DNA of 64,000 bases, from contig CAKQUE010000006.1 in assembly GCA_934277435.1 (NCBI GenBank), forward strand, positions 1 through 64,000. Reading direction: 5' to 3'. The notes beneath the pieces are model-generated. The model did not search any database and was not told where the DNA came from. It worked only from the letters and a program-made list of their open reading frames with translations. The translations under genes were made by a program, and so were the position numbers. The stretch is from an uncultured Alphaproteobacteria bacterium (lineage in GTDB: Bacteria > Pseudomonadota > Alphaproteobacteria > RF32 > CAG-239). This document shows positions 40,256 through 47,324 of the stretch, one piece after another; the stretch's first letter is position 1; each line of letters begins with the position of its first letter.

Positions 40256-42283
40256 TTATTTCAATTTTAGCTCCAAACTGGCTTCTTCCAAAACTTCGGG
40301 CTCATAGAGCAGGGCGATTTCTTCTTCGCGGCTAAAGTTAGGTTCTTTGCCATAGTTCAGGTAGTTATCCAATTTGATTTTAGCTTCATTCAAAACTGTT
40401 TTGCCAAAATCCGGCGCCGGACCGTTTACTTCCAGCATCAGGGTATGAATTTGCAAAAGATAATTATCTTCTATCACATCAAGCACACCGCGCTTTTTGC
40501 TTTGTTTCATCAAAACCGGCGCTTCTTTTTGTGCGGTTGCTGTAATTTCCGGTATGTGCTTTTCTTCGGGAATCACAAACCAATTGTGTTTGAAAGCAAA
40601 GCGTCCCAATCCCTCATAAGAGGATAATACGGAAAGCGGAATAGAGAGCATTAGTCCCAAAGTTACCGGCAGCATCCAATAAAACAGAGCCGGCAGCTGG
40701 TCATAAACCACATAAGTTGTCATCACGCCTAAAATTGTGTGACTAATATGACGTTGAAAAGCCTCTTTCCATGTAGTGTAGCCGTCACGGCTTTGGGTGT
40801 TCCAGCCCACATCTTGACCGGTTAAAATTTCCCATACGAATTTGGTTTGAAAAATCATCATAATCGGCGCAATCAAAGCCGAAAACACAATCTCGGCCAA
40901 TACGCTTTTTATAGTACCGAAAAAGCCACCGATGTTTTTGAATTTGTTGTTTTTCAAATAAATAATCATACCCAAAAACTTAGGAAAAATCAGCATAAAC
41001 ATCGAAATTAAAAACAGCGTGATGGTTCCCATTTTATCAAAAATAGGCCAGTTAGGGAACAATGATTGTTCGGTCGAAAAATATTCCGGCGGAAAATAAA
41101 CATGTCCCAGCGCCACTAAAATTCCGGAAACCAGAAAAATAAACCACAGCGGCGAGGAAAGATAAGACATTATACCAATGGTAAAGTGTATGCGGCTAAT
41201 CGGGTGGATATGCTTTGATACCAATATTTCCAAATGTTGAATGTTGCCTTGACACCAGCGGCGGTCACGGGTGGCAAAATCTATCATTGTCGGCGGACAT
41301 TCTTCATAACTACCGCCAAGTTCCGGCAGCAGCCAAGCATACCAGCCGCCGCGGCGGATTAAAGCCGCTTCCACAAAATCGTGGCTCAAAATATGGCCGC
41401 CAAACGGTTTAGGGCCTTTTAAAACCGGCAAACCGCAGCATTCCATAAAAGCTTTGACACGGATTATGGCATTGTGTCCCCAATAGTTGCTGTCGTGAAC
41501 CTGCCAAAAGCACAAGCCGGCCGAAACAATATTGCCATAAACCTTGCCGGCAAACTGTTGTACACGGGCAAACAGCGAGTGGCTGTTGATACATTGCGGT
41601 GGCGCCTGAATAATACCGGTGTCAGAGTTAAGCTCCATCAAACGCGACATTTCAACAATAGTTTTGCCTTCCAAAAGGCTGTCTGCGTCCAAAACCACCA
41701 TATAATCATAGAGCGCGCCCCATTTATGGCAAAAATCTTCAATATTTCCGCTTTTGCGAGCAATGTTTATTGGACGGCGGCGATAATAAAGATTAATTTC
41801 TTTCGGCATTAATTTTTTGGCGTTTATCCAGCCGTTTTCTTCTTCTACCCAAATTTTTGGATTGGTGGTGTCGCTCAAAACAAACATATCATACGCCTGA
41901 GCCTGACCGGTTTTAACCAGACTATCTGCAATAGCCAGCAGGCGAGCATAAACCATATCGCATTCTTCATTATAAATCGGCATTAAAATAGCGGTTTTAG
42001 TTTTGAGCGGAGTTTTCTTTTCCGGCCAAATTATCCCCGGCATGGATTTGTTTGCCAGCAATTCAAAAAAGCCGAATATGCTGGCCCAAAAGAAAAGGGC
42101 TATCCAGCCAGTGGTCAAAACAAACAACAGAGTCATGATTGTGCGAGCCGCGGTATTGGCGTCGGTTGGCATGGATACAACCCATTTAAAGGTTAAAAAC
42201 ATGGTGGTTAAAATCATCAACCCAAAAATAAGAATACGTCGGAAGGTGATTTGGGCGGCGCTGATTGGACGAGTTTTTATCAC
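40256..42283 (-). CDS. opgH: Osmoregulated periplasmic glucan glucosyltransferase
   Basis: OpgH (MdoH) polymerises beta-1,2 glucan from UDP-glucose across the inner membrane. The 675 residues are shorter than E. coli (847), mainly at the N terminus. It shows two N-terminal helices, then a GT2 domain with AILMPIYNEE, VVLDADSLLEGKT (catalytic Asp), and the processive motif RDRRWCQGN, followed by C-terminal helices (LGVMTTYVVYDQL). The GKSGNIEDFCHKWG and GHNAIIRVKAF segments are typical. It is last in opgG-ORFan-opgH and overlaps the ORFan by 4 bases. Confidence 0.95.
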   Translation of the reverse strand: MIKTRPISAAQITFRRILIFGLMILTTMFLTFKWVVSMPTDANTAARTIMTLLFVLTTGWIALFFWASIFGFFELLANKSMPGIIWPEKKTPLKTKTAILMPIYNEECDMVYARLLAIADSLVKTGQAQAYDMFVLSDTTNPKIWVEEENGWINAKKLMPKEINLYYRRRPINIARKSGNIEDFCHKWGALYDYMVVLDADSLLEGKTIVEMSRLMELNSDTGIIQAPPQCINSHSLFARVQQFAGKVYGNIVSAGLCFWQVHDSNYWGHNAIIRVKAFMECCGLPVLKGPKPFGGHILSHDFVEAALIRRGGWYAWLLPELGGSYEECPPTMIDFATRDRRWCQGNIQHLEILVSKHIHPISRIHFTIGIMSYLSSPLWFIFLVSGILVALGHVYFPPEYFSTEQSLFPNWPIFDKMGTITLFLISMFMLIFPKFLGMIIYLKNNKFKNIGGFFGTIKSVLAEIVFSALIAPIMMIFQTKFVWEILTGQDVGWNTQSRDGYTTWKEAFQRHISHTILGVMTTYVVYDQLPALFYWMLPVTLGLMLSIPLSVLSSYEGLGRFAFKHNWFVIPEEKHIPEITATAQKEAPVLMKQSKKRGVLDVIEDNYLLQIHTLMLEVNGPAPDFGKTVLNEAKIKLDNYLNYGKEPNFSREEEIALLYEPEVLEEASLELKLK

Positions 42284-42702
42284 TTTTTTTCTCCTTTGGC
42301 TTTTTTAGCTTTATGCAGATGTATAGTGTCTATTTCTTGCGTCGGCATTTCAGTCAATTTATACGATGGCGCAGTTTCAATATATGCTTTGCGCATAAGT
42401 TCCATAAAATCAGAATCCGCAAAATTTGGCAGTAAAGGTTTTACGCCATATTTTTTGGCAATCTCCAAACCAATAAAAGCGGCTTTATACAAGGCGATTA
42501 ACTGAGTTTTAGCCAATTTTGTTTTAAAAATTTCTTTGGCTTTTAGATAAACTATTTCATTAATCGTTGCTATTAAGTTGTTGGATTTACTTAATTTAGG
42601 ATATGAGTCTAACAGCGTTTGAGCTTCACTTTTTTTGATGCCTAGACAGCTGATATAAGCCTCAATAATATCCTGAGCGCTTTGAATCTTTAGTTTAACC
42701 AT
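42280..42702 (-). CDS. Hypothetical protein between opgG and opgH, 140 aa
   Basis: I do not recognise this. The start at 42702 (MVKLKIQSAQDIIEAY) lies within the opgG end, with GGAG 6 bases upstream also inside opgG; the frame could reach 42714. It overlaps opgG by 13 bases and opgH by 4, so it is translationally coupled to both. The product is soluble, basic and helical: KKSEAQTLLDSYPKLSK, then ATINEIVYLKAKEIFK, then LYKAAFIGLEIAKKYG, with a Lys-rich end (KAKKAKGEKK). No signal peptide. The embedding argues strongly for a role with OpgH on the cytoplasmic side, for example regulation or complex assembly, but this is inference. Confidence 0.8.
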   Translation of the reverse strand: MVKLKIQSAQDIIEAYISCLGIKKSEAQTLLDSYPKLSKSNNLIATINEIVYLKAKEIFKTKLAKTQLIALYKAAFIGLEIAKKYGVKPLLPNFADSDFMELMRKAYIETAPSYKLTEMPTQEIDTIHLHKAKKAKGEKK

Positions 42703-44246
42703 TGATAGCTCCATACTTCGGAAATCGGGGTGTCATCTTTGGTCAGCAGGACTCTGATTTCATCTCCATCTTCCGGCTGATAGTCTACATAAACCGTAAC
42801 TCCTTTTGTTACTGGATTATATACGCTGCTGACACCATTGATTTTGCCTTTAATCGCCGAAACCTGAGGTTTAATATTGTTTTCATTGAATTTATCATTA
42901 AGTTCTTTACCCACAAAATCAATCACAAATTTGCGGTCAGTGTTGTCTAAGTTGATTCCGGAAACGCCGCCTACACCGGTTCTGGTAGCGGTAATAGAAG
43001 CCAATTCTTTATCTTTCATCACGTCATTTAACCAAATCAATCTATAAGAATAGGTATATTCTCCACCAGCTTTAATTGGCTGTTCCGGCACCCAATAAGC
43101 GACTATGTTGTCGTGAATTTCTTGCAATGACGGAATTTCTACCAGCTGCACCAAACCTTTGCCCCAATCAGACAATGGTTCAACCCATGCACTCGGGCGG
43201 TCTTGATAATTTGCCTCAAAATCCAGATAGTTTTTGATGTCGCGGTCGCGCTGCAGCAAGCCAAAACCCTTTGGATTATTATCCATAAATGAACTGATAC
43301 GCAAATGTTTAGAATTATCCAGCGGACGCCACAGCCATTCGTCGTTGCCATTGTGAATCAGCAAGCCGTCGCTGTCATGAACTTCGGGACGGTAGTCATC
43401 AAATTCATGTTTGTTGTTTTCTCCAAACAAAAACATGGAAGTAAGCGGGGCAATACCGATTTTTTTGATATCGGTACGAGCAAATAGGCGTGCTTCTATA
43501 TCCATTATGGTGTTAGTTCCCGGAATTATTTTGAAACTATAAGCACCGCTTACGCTTTTGCTATCCAACAAAGCATATAATTTTATGTATTTGTCTTTAG
43601 GTTTTGGTTTTTCAATCCAAAATTCTTTGAATATTGGAAATTCTTCACCAGTCATTTCGGCAGTGTCAATAGCCAAACCGCGAGCGGAAAGTCCGTATTT
43701 TTGACCTTTTGCCAAACCACGGAAATAGCTTGCGCCCAAAAAAGTAACCAACTCGTCAAAATAGGCCGAAGTATTCAGCGGACTATGGATTCTAAAACCG
43801 GCATAACCCAAATTTTCAAACTGCTCTGTATGCAGATTGTTTTTGCCGTAGTCAAAAAATTTGCTGGAGTATTTAATGCTTTTTGAAACGCCGTCTATAA
43901 CCTCATTTATAGGTACTGAAATTTGAAAAATGTTGCCAAGGTGGAAAAATTGAATTTCATAAGGAAGATTTTGATTGTACCACGGACCGTTTTCACGCAC
44001 AAATCTGATGTCACGGTGTCCATCATAGCTAAGATTGTTCAGCTCGTCTGGCAAATGAGTGTTTGGTGCTTGATAAGGTGTAGCAGCAAGAGTTTTAGCT
44101 TTGCTGATTACACTGTCAAAAGAAAAGTTTTTTTCAATATGATTCTTTAAAATATTTTCTTGATTTGCATAGTATTTTTGCCAGCCATACCAGCCTCCGG
44201 TCCCGATACCAGCAATAACAATTAACAGAATAAGTTTTTTTAGCAT
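42690..44246 (-). CDS. opgG: Periplasmic glucan biosynthesis protein OpgG
   Basis: OpgG works on the nascent periplasmic glucan in the periplasm. The 518 residues (E. coli 511) hold the large beta-sandwich N domain (YDGHRDIRFVRENGPWY, IQFFHLGNIF, FAYGxFRI-type segment GYAGFRIHSPLN, FLGASYFRGLAKGQKYGLSARGLAI) and the C-terminal Ig-like domain. The N terminus MLKKLILLIVIAGIGTGGWYGW lacks a clear AXA cleavage site, so it may stay membrane-anchored rather than be released. First gene of the opg unit. Confidence 0.95.
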   Translation of the reverse strand: MLKKLILLIVIAGIGTGGWYGWQKYYANQENILKNHIEKNFSFDSVISKAKTLAATPYQAPNTHLPDELNNLSYDGHRDIRFVRENGPWYNQNLPYEIQFFHLGNIFQISVPINEVIDGVSKSIKYSSKFFDYGKNNLHTEQFENLGYAGFRIHSPLNTSAYFDELVTFLGASYFRGLAKGQKYGLSARGLAIDTAEMTGEEFPIFKEFWIEKPKPKDKYIKLYALLDSKSVSGAYSFKIIPGTNTIMDIEARLFARTDIKKIGIAPLTSMFLFGENNKHEFDDYRPEVHDSDGLLIHNGNDEWLWRPLDNSKHLRISSFMDNNPKGFGLLQRDRDIKNYLDFEANYQDRPSAWVEPLSDWGKGLVQLVEIPSLQEIHDNIVAYWVPEQPIKAGGEYTYSYRLIWLNDVMKDKELASITATRTGVGGVSGINLDNTDRKFVIDFVGKELNDKFNENNIKPQVSAIKGKINGVSSVYNPVTKGVTVYVDYQPEDGDEIRVLLTKDDTPISEVWSYQWLN

Positions 44247-44348
44247 ATTAATCTCCCTAAAATTCCTATTTATTGTGGTATATAAATAAGTGTTTTGCTT
44301 GTCAATAGAGATGTTAAAAAAATATTAATAAATATAAATTTGAATTGA

Positions 44349-44378
44349 TTGACAAAAATATAAAGGATGTGATATATT
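44349..44378 (+). promoter_or_regulatory. Putative promoter of the lysozyme gene
   Basis: TTGACA (44349-44354), an 18-base spacer, TATATT (44373-44378). The predicted start near 44385 lies almost at ATG 44388, which favours initiation at ATG 44400. Confidence 0.6.
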
Positions 44379-44399
44379 TAAACAAAAATGGGGGCAAAT

Positions 44400-45359
44400 A
44401 TGGTAGTAAATACAAAAGAAATGCTAAAATGTTGCTTAAAAAAAGTGGCTGAGCGTAAGCATAACTTAGCTACCAAAATTATGGCATTGACAATGGTTTT
44501 GTCTGCAAATGCAGCCAAGGACACTCCTGCCGCAACCAAAGATAAAGTTGTTCCTAAAAAAGAAGTTAAAGCAGAAAACGATAAATTTGCCAAATATCGT
44601 TCGGCTGAAAAAGATGTTATTCAGCAGCTCGTGTTTTATGAAGGTTGCGTGCGTAAGGCTTATCAGGATAGAGTTGGAATTTGGACGGTAGGAATTGGAA
44701 ATACCAAGCGCCCGAGTGGAGAAAAAGTTACTCAGCGTGACAAGTTAATTAATAATAAACAGATTTACAATTACGTTACAGCTCATTTAGAAAGAGAAAT
44801 TTATCCGGCATTGGATAAATATATTAACCGAGATTTGTCGCCAAATGAAAAAGCGGCTGTTATCAGTTTGTGCTATAATTGCGGAACAAAGGTTTTGGGG
44901 CAAAACGGAAAAAGGTCAGCCTTAGCTGAGGCAATTAATAAAAACGACACAAAAGGTATAATAAAAGGTTTTATGGCACGTGTTTCTACCAGAAAAGAAA
45001 GATTTGTTAATCATTTAGCCGTGCGGCGGGCACTTGAGCTGGAAACATATTTTGGTCATTTGAAACAAAGTGATATTAATATGTTTTATGTTGGCGGACA
45101 AAGAGGATTAGAAATTAGCGATATTTTGCAAAAAGACAAAAATGGAAGATATACAATATTAAAGGAAGACGCAAATACCATCAATAATTTGGTATCTCAT
45201 TGTATGAGAGCGCCTTCTGCCGATAAAGCGCCGGAATATGCGTGGTTTGGCGGTGATAAAAGAGTGTCAGAGTTTGCTAATTTGAGCAATGAAACATACT
45301 ATGCTCAGGTTAAAGATTTTCAAAATGCAAATATTTCTAAAGAAAACGGCAGAATGTAA
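44400..45359 (+). CDS. GH24 lysozyme-like muramidase, 319 aa
   Basis: A phage-lysozyme-type (GH24) enzyme that would cut the MurNAc-GlcNAc bond. The triad is visible: Glu in FYEGC, Asp in AYQDRVG, Thr in WTVGIGNT, then the conserved DLSPNEKAAVISLCYNCG and FVNHLAVRRALEL segments. Starts at 44388 or 44400 are possible; 44400 fits the promoter and the GGGGGC upstream. A hydrophobic stretch (KIMALTMVLSANA) about 20-35 residues in, after a basic region, may act as a signal or signal-anchor. The C-terminal about 100 residues are unrecognised. No holin or other phage gene is adjacent, so it may be a domesticated lysozyme. Two small genes follow closely. Confidence 0.85.
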   Translation: MVVNTKEMLKCCLKKVAERKHNLATKIMALTMVLSANAAKDTPAATKDKVVPKKEVKAENDKFAKYRSAEKDVIQQLVFYEGCVRKAYQDRVGIWTVGIGNTKRPSGEKVTQRDKLINNKQIYNYVTAHLEREIYPALDKYINRDLSPNEKAAVISLCYNCGTKVLGQNGKRSALAEAINKNDTKGIIKGFMARVSTRKERFVNHLAVRRALELETYFGHLKQSDINMFYVGGQRGLEISDILQKDKNGRYTILKEDANTINNLVSHCMRAPSADKAPEYAWFGGDKRVSEFANLSNETYYAQVKDFQNANISKENGRM

Positions 45360-45371
45360 AAGGGTTATATT

Positions 45372-45716
45372 ATGGAACATCCAGAAACAGAATTAGAAGT
45401 TTTTTCTCCTTTATCTATACAGGAATACATAAGATTGATGACAGCGGCTCACTATATAAATTTGGGCGCGGATTCTGGTGCGGCTCGTTTTAGCATAACT
45501 CCAGAAAATTTTGCCAAGATGGATTCTGAACCGTTGAAAGCGGCGCTAATCGGGCTGAACTTGAAGTATAATGCTGCCGAACAGGTTTTAGAAGTTACGG
45601 CAGACGAAGCTTTTTTACATTTGTATGAAAATAAAATTATGAATGAAGTGGCGCGTGTTTTTGCCATAAATTATAAAAATCGCTACGCTTCAAAAATTAT
45701 GGTCGAAAATGTGTGA
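45372..45716 (+). CDS. Hypothetical protein, 114 aa
   Basis: I do not recognise this. It is acidic and cytosolic (MEHPETELEVFSPLSIQEYIRL, then SITPENFAKMDSEPLKAALIG and EQVLEVTADEAFLHLYENKIM), without membrane segments. It begins 12 bases after the lysozyme stop, with GGGTTATATT as a poor ribosome site, and overlaps the next gene by 8 bases. The operon position between a lysozyme and DUF4186 gives no clear role. Confidence 0.65.
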   Translation: MEHPETELEVFSPLSIQEYIRLMTAAHYINLGADSGAARFSITPENFAKMDSEPLKAALIGLNLKYNAAEQVLEVTADEAFLHLYENKIMNEVARVFAINYKNRYASKIMVENV

Positions 45717-46065
45717 TGAACTATTTGCAAAGTTAGCAAAGTCAAAGTTCCGCAGTAGTTTTCATCTGTCAGAAAAAGATAAGGCATATATAAAAGACAA
45801 AGGTTTGGAAACAATTCGCCGTCATGCCGCCGACTTTGTGGAAAAACGTTTATCTCCTCCAGCTAGGTTGCTTAAAAATGACGGCAAACAAACACCTATG
45901 CGCGGACATCCGGTGTTTGTTGCACAGCACGCCTGTGCTTGCTGCTGCCGTCAATGTTTGTCTAAATGGCATAATATAGATGCAAATCACTGGCTGACCG
46001 AAGCGGAGCAAGCATATATTGTCAATATTTTAATGAGCTGGATAAAAAAAGAATATGTCGACTAA
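45709..46065 (+). CDS. DUF4186 family protein
   Basis: The 118-residue protein matches DUF4186 by memory of its blocks: KSKFRSSFHLSEKDKAYI, GLETIRRHAADFVEKRL, DGKQTPMRGHPVFVAQHA, and ACCCRQCLSKWHNI. The conserved Cys/His set (QHACACCCRQC plus KWH) suggests a metal site. Family function is unknown to me. It is translationally coupled to the preceding gene by an 8-base overlap and is probably last in the lysozyme transcript. Confidence 0.85.
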   Translation: MCDELFAKLAKSKFRSSFHLSEKDKAYIKDKGLETIRRHAADFVEKRLSPPARLLKNDGKQTPMRGHPVFVAQHACACCCRQCLSKWHNIDANHWLTEAEQAYIVNILMSWIKKEYVD

Positions 46066-46095
46066 AGTCGTACGAAACAGAAAAAAGTTGCAGTG

Positions 46096-46224
46096 ATGAA
46101 AAAATCTAAAAATATCGAGCGTTAGCCTCAAAAAAATAATATTCTTAAAAAGCGTTTAAAAGGCTTTACTTTTGGTGCGATACTGGTTATACAGATTACA
46201 TTGATTATATTATTGTTTAACTAA
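46096..46224 (+). pseudogene. Small membrane ORF interrupted by an in-frame amber codon
   Basis: From ATG 46096 the frame reads MKKSKNIER, then TAG (46123-46125), then PQKNNILKKRLKGFTFG and a hydrophobic stretch AILVIQITLIILLF to TAA (46222-46224). The downstream part is a typical single-pass membrane segment preceded by basic residues. Either an amber mutation has killed a 42-residue small membrane protein, or TAG is read through. No strong ribosome site precedes ATG. Confidence 0.4.
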
Positions 46225-46233
46225 TTATTATCT

Positions 46234-46515
46234 ATGGTACAAAAAATTGAATTAAACGCATTAAAAGAAAACAAGGTTATTTCTTTAAATGTTCCCAGTG
46301 GTAGACGAGTTAGGCACAGCGTTAGCTCAATGTCTACCAGTGGTCATTACGCCTCAAAATCCGTTTGGTCTGTAGACAAGAAACCGATTTTGGAGATTAC
46401 CAACACAATATATGGACGTTGGCGTATAATTGTTAAGGGGAGCAAGGTTGACGGCTATTATTTTGAGCCGAAAGAAAAATCTCCTTATCGTTGGAAAGTA
46501 AAGTTTGTTTATTAA
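46234..46515 (+). CDS. Hypothetical basic protein, 93 aa
   Basis: I do not recognise this. The 93-residue product is basic and beta-rich by appearance (IELNALKENKVISLNVPSG, PILEITNTIYGRWRIIVKG, KSPYRWKVKFVY), with no signal peptide. ATG 46234 lacks a clear Shine-Dalgarno. A terminator immediately follows the stop, supporting transcription. It may share the lysozyme-DUF4186 transcript. Confidence 0.6.
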   Translation: MVQKIELNALKENKVISLNVPSGRRVRHSVSSMSTSGHYASKSVWSVDKKPILEITNTIYGRWRIIVKGSKVDGYYFEPKEKSPYRWKVKFVY

Positions 46516-46525
46516 ACTACAATGA

Positions 46526-46563
46526 AAAATCCCTGCCTTATACCATTAAGCCGGGGATTTTTT
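46526..46563 (+). terminator. Intrinsic terminator after the 46234-46515 gene
   Basis: AAAATCCC pairs with GGGGATTTT across a loop of about 20 bases, followed by a T-run. Confidence 0.75.
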
Positions 46564-46631
46564 GTGCGTTGAGGATTTTTTTTACTCTGCCCCCATTTAA
46601 TGATGAACCTTAAGTTTTCGCTGCGCTTGCA

Positions 46632-46660
46632 GAAAAAAACTGTCATTTTAGACAGTTTTT
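46632..46660. terminator. Hairpin with bidirectional terminator character
   Basis: AAAAAACTGTC pairs with GACAGTTTTT around ATTTTA, with A- and T-runs on the two sides. No gene ends close by on the plus strand, so it may back up the terminators on either side. The rest of 46564-46700 shows nothing certain. Confidence 0.6.
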
Positions 46661-46703
46661 CCTTAGCGCGCCTTACGGTTCGAGCCCTACCGCTTTTACC
46701 ACA

Positions 46704-46744
46704 CAATAAAACCCCACAGGGACAAGCCCCATGGGGTTTTATTG
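46704..46744 (-). terminator. Terminator of tRNA-Ser
   Basis: CAATAAAACCCCA (46704-46716) pairs with TGGGGTTTTATTG (46732-46744). The stem runs into the last tRNA bases, as at tRNA-Arg. Confidence 0.7.
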
Positions 46745-46831
46745 GCGGAGCGTACAGGACTCGAACCTGTGCATCCTTTTAAGGGGATGACGGATTAGCA
46801 ATCCGCTGCATTACCACTCTGCCAACGCTCC
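46743..46831 (-). tRNA. tRNA-Ser(GCT)
   Basis: On the minus strand, acceptor GGAGCGT/ACGCTCC, anticodon stem GCGGA/TCCGT with loop TTGCTAA, anticodon GCT. A long variable arm (CATCCCCTTAAAAGGATG) marks a class II tRNA. CCA is encoded (46743-46745). Confidence 0.95.
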
Positions 46832-46961
46832 ATAAATGATAACGACATACTTTTAGCTTATGTTTTTACTCTAGTCAATAACTTTTTTAATTTTTTGCAA
46901 ATTATTCTCAACTATTGAAATTTTTTTAATACCTACTATCTTCACAGCAAGGAGAAAACTC

Positions 46962-47273
46962 ATGGAATTATATTTGCTTATATCGCTTGTTTTTATTTAT
47001 TTAATCACCGCTGCTATGGTCAATAAAAACGTGGTACATCGGATATGGACACTGGCTTTTATTGCCGCGTTTGCGGTGACGGCAGTGGCAATAGGCTTTT
47101 TACGCGTGACCAATCAAGATGTGATGATGTCGGCGGATAACTTGAATTGGTACTATCTTTTATATATTTTCGGTTCTATGTCGGTGGTGCTTGGCGTCAT
47201 AAACCTGTGGATGTACCGCAAACCTTTGTGGCAGATTTTACACAATGATGATGTTGAAGAAGACAAAGAATAA
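46962..47273 (+). CDS. Three-helix membrane protein, 103 aa
   Basis: A small integral membrane protein with three hydrophobic helices (about 3-19 LYLLISLVFIYLITAAM, 28-48 WTLAFIAAFAVTAVAIGFL, 64-84 WYYLLYIFGSMSVVLGVINLW) and an acidic cytosolic tail (DDVEEDKE). AAGGAG is 9 bases before ATG. I do not recognise the family. It lies 51 bases before the FAD protein start, so co-transcription is likely. Confidence 0.75.
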   Translation: MELYLLISLVFIYLITAAMVNKNVVHRIWTLAFIAAFAVTAVAIGFLRVTNQDVMMSADNLNWYYLLYIFGSMSVVLGVINLWMYRKPLWQILHNDDVEEDKE

Positions 47274-47302
47274 TTGCAAATTTATGTTTTTTGTGTAATA
47301 TA

Positions 47303-47319
47303 CCCCCTAACAAAGGGGG
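47303..47319 (+). promoter_or_regulatory. Hairpin sequestering the ribosome site of the FAD gene
   Basis: CCCCCT (47303-47308) pairs with AGGGGG (47314-47319) around AACAA. The AGGGGG is the Shine-Dalgarno of ATG 47325, so folding would block translation. There is no T-run, so it is not a terminator. Confidence 0.55.
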
Positions 47320-47324
47320 ATATT

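Noticed and set aside
46680..46720. Degenerate tRNA 3' fragment on the plus strand (GGTTCGAGCCC)
   Set aside because: The T-loop-like sequence lacks a pairing T stem and has no matching 5' half. The stretch is explained in part by the tRNA-Ser terminator.
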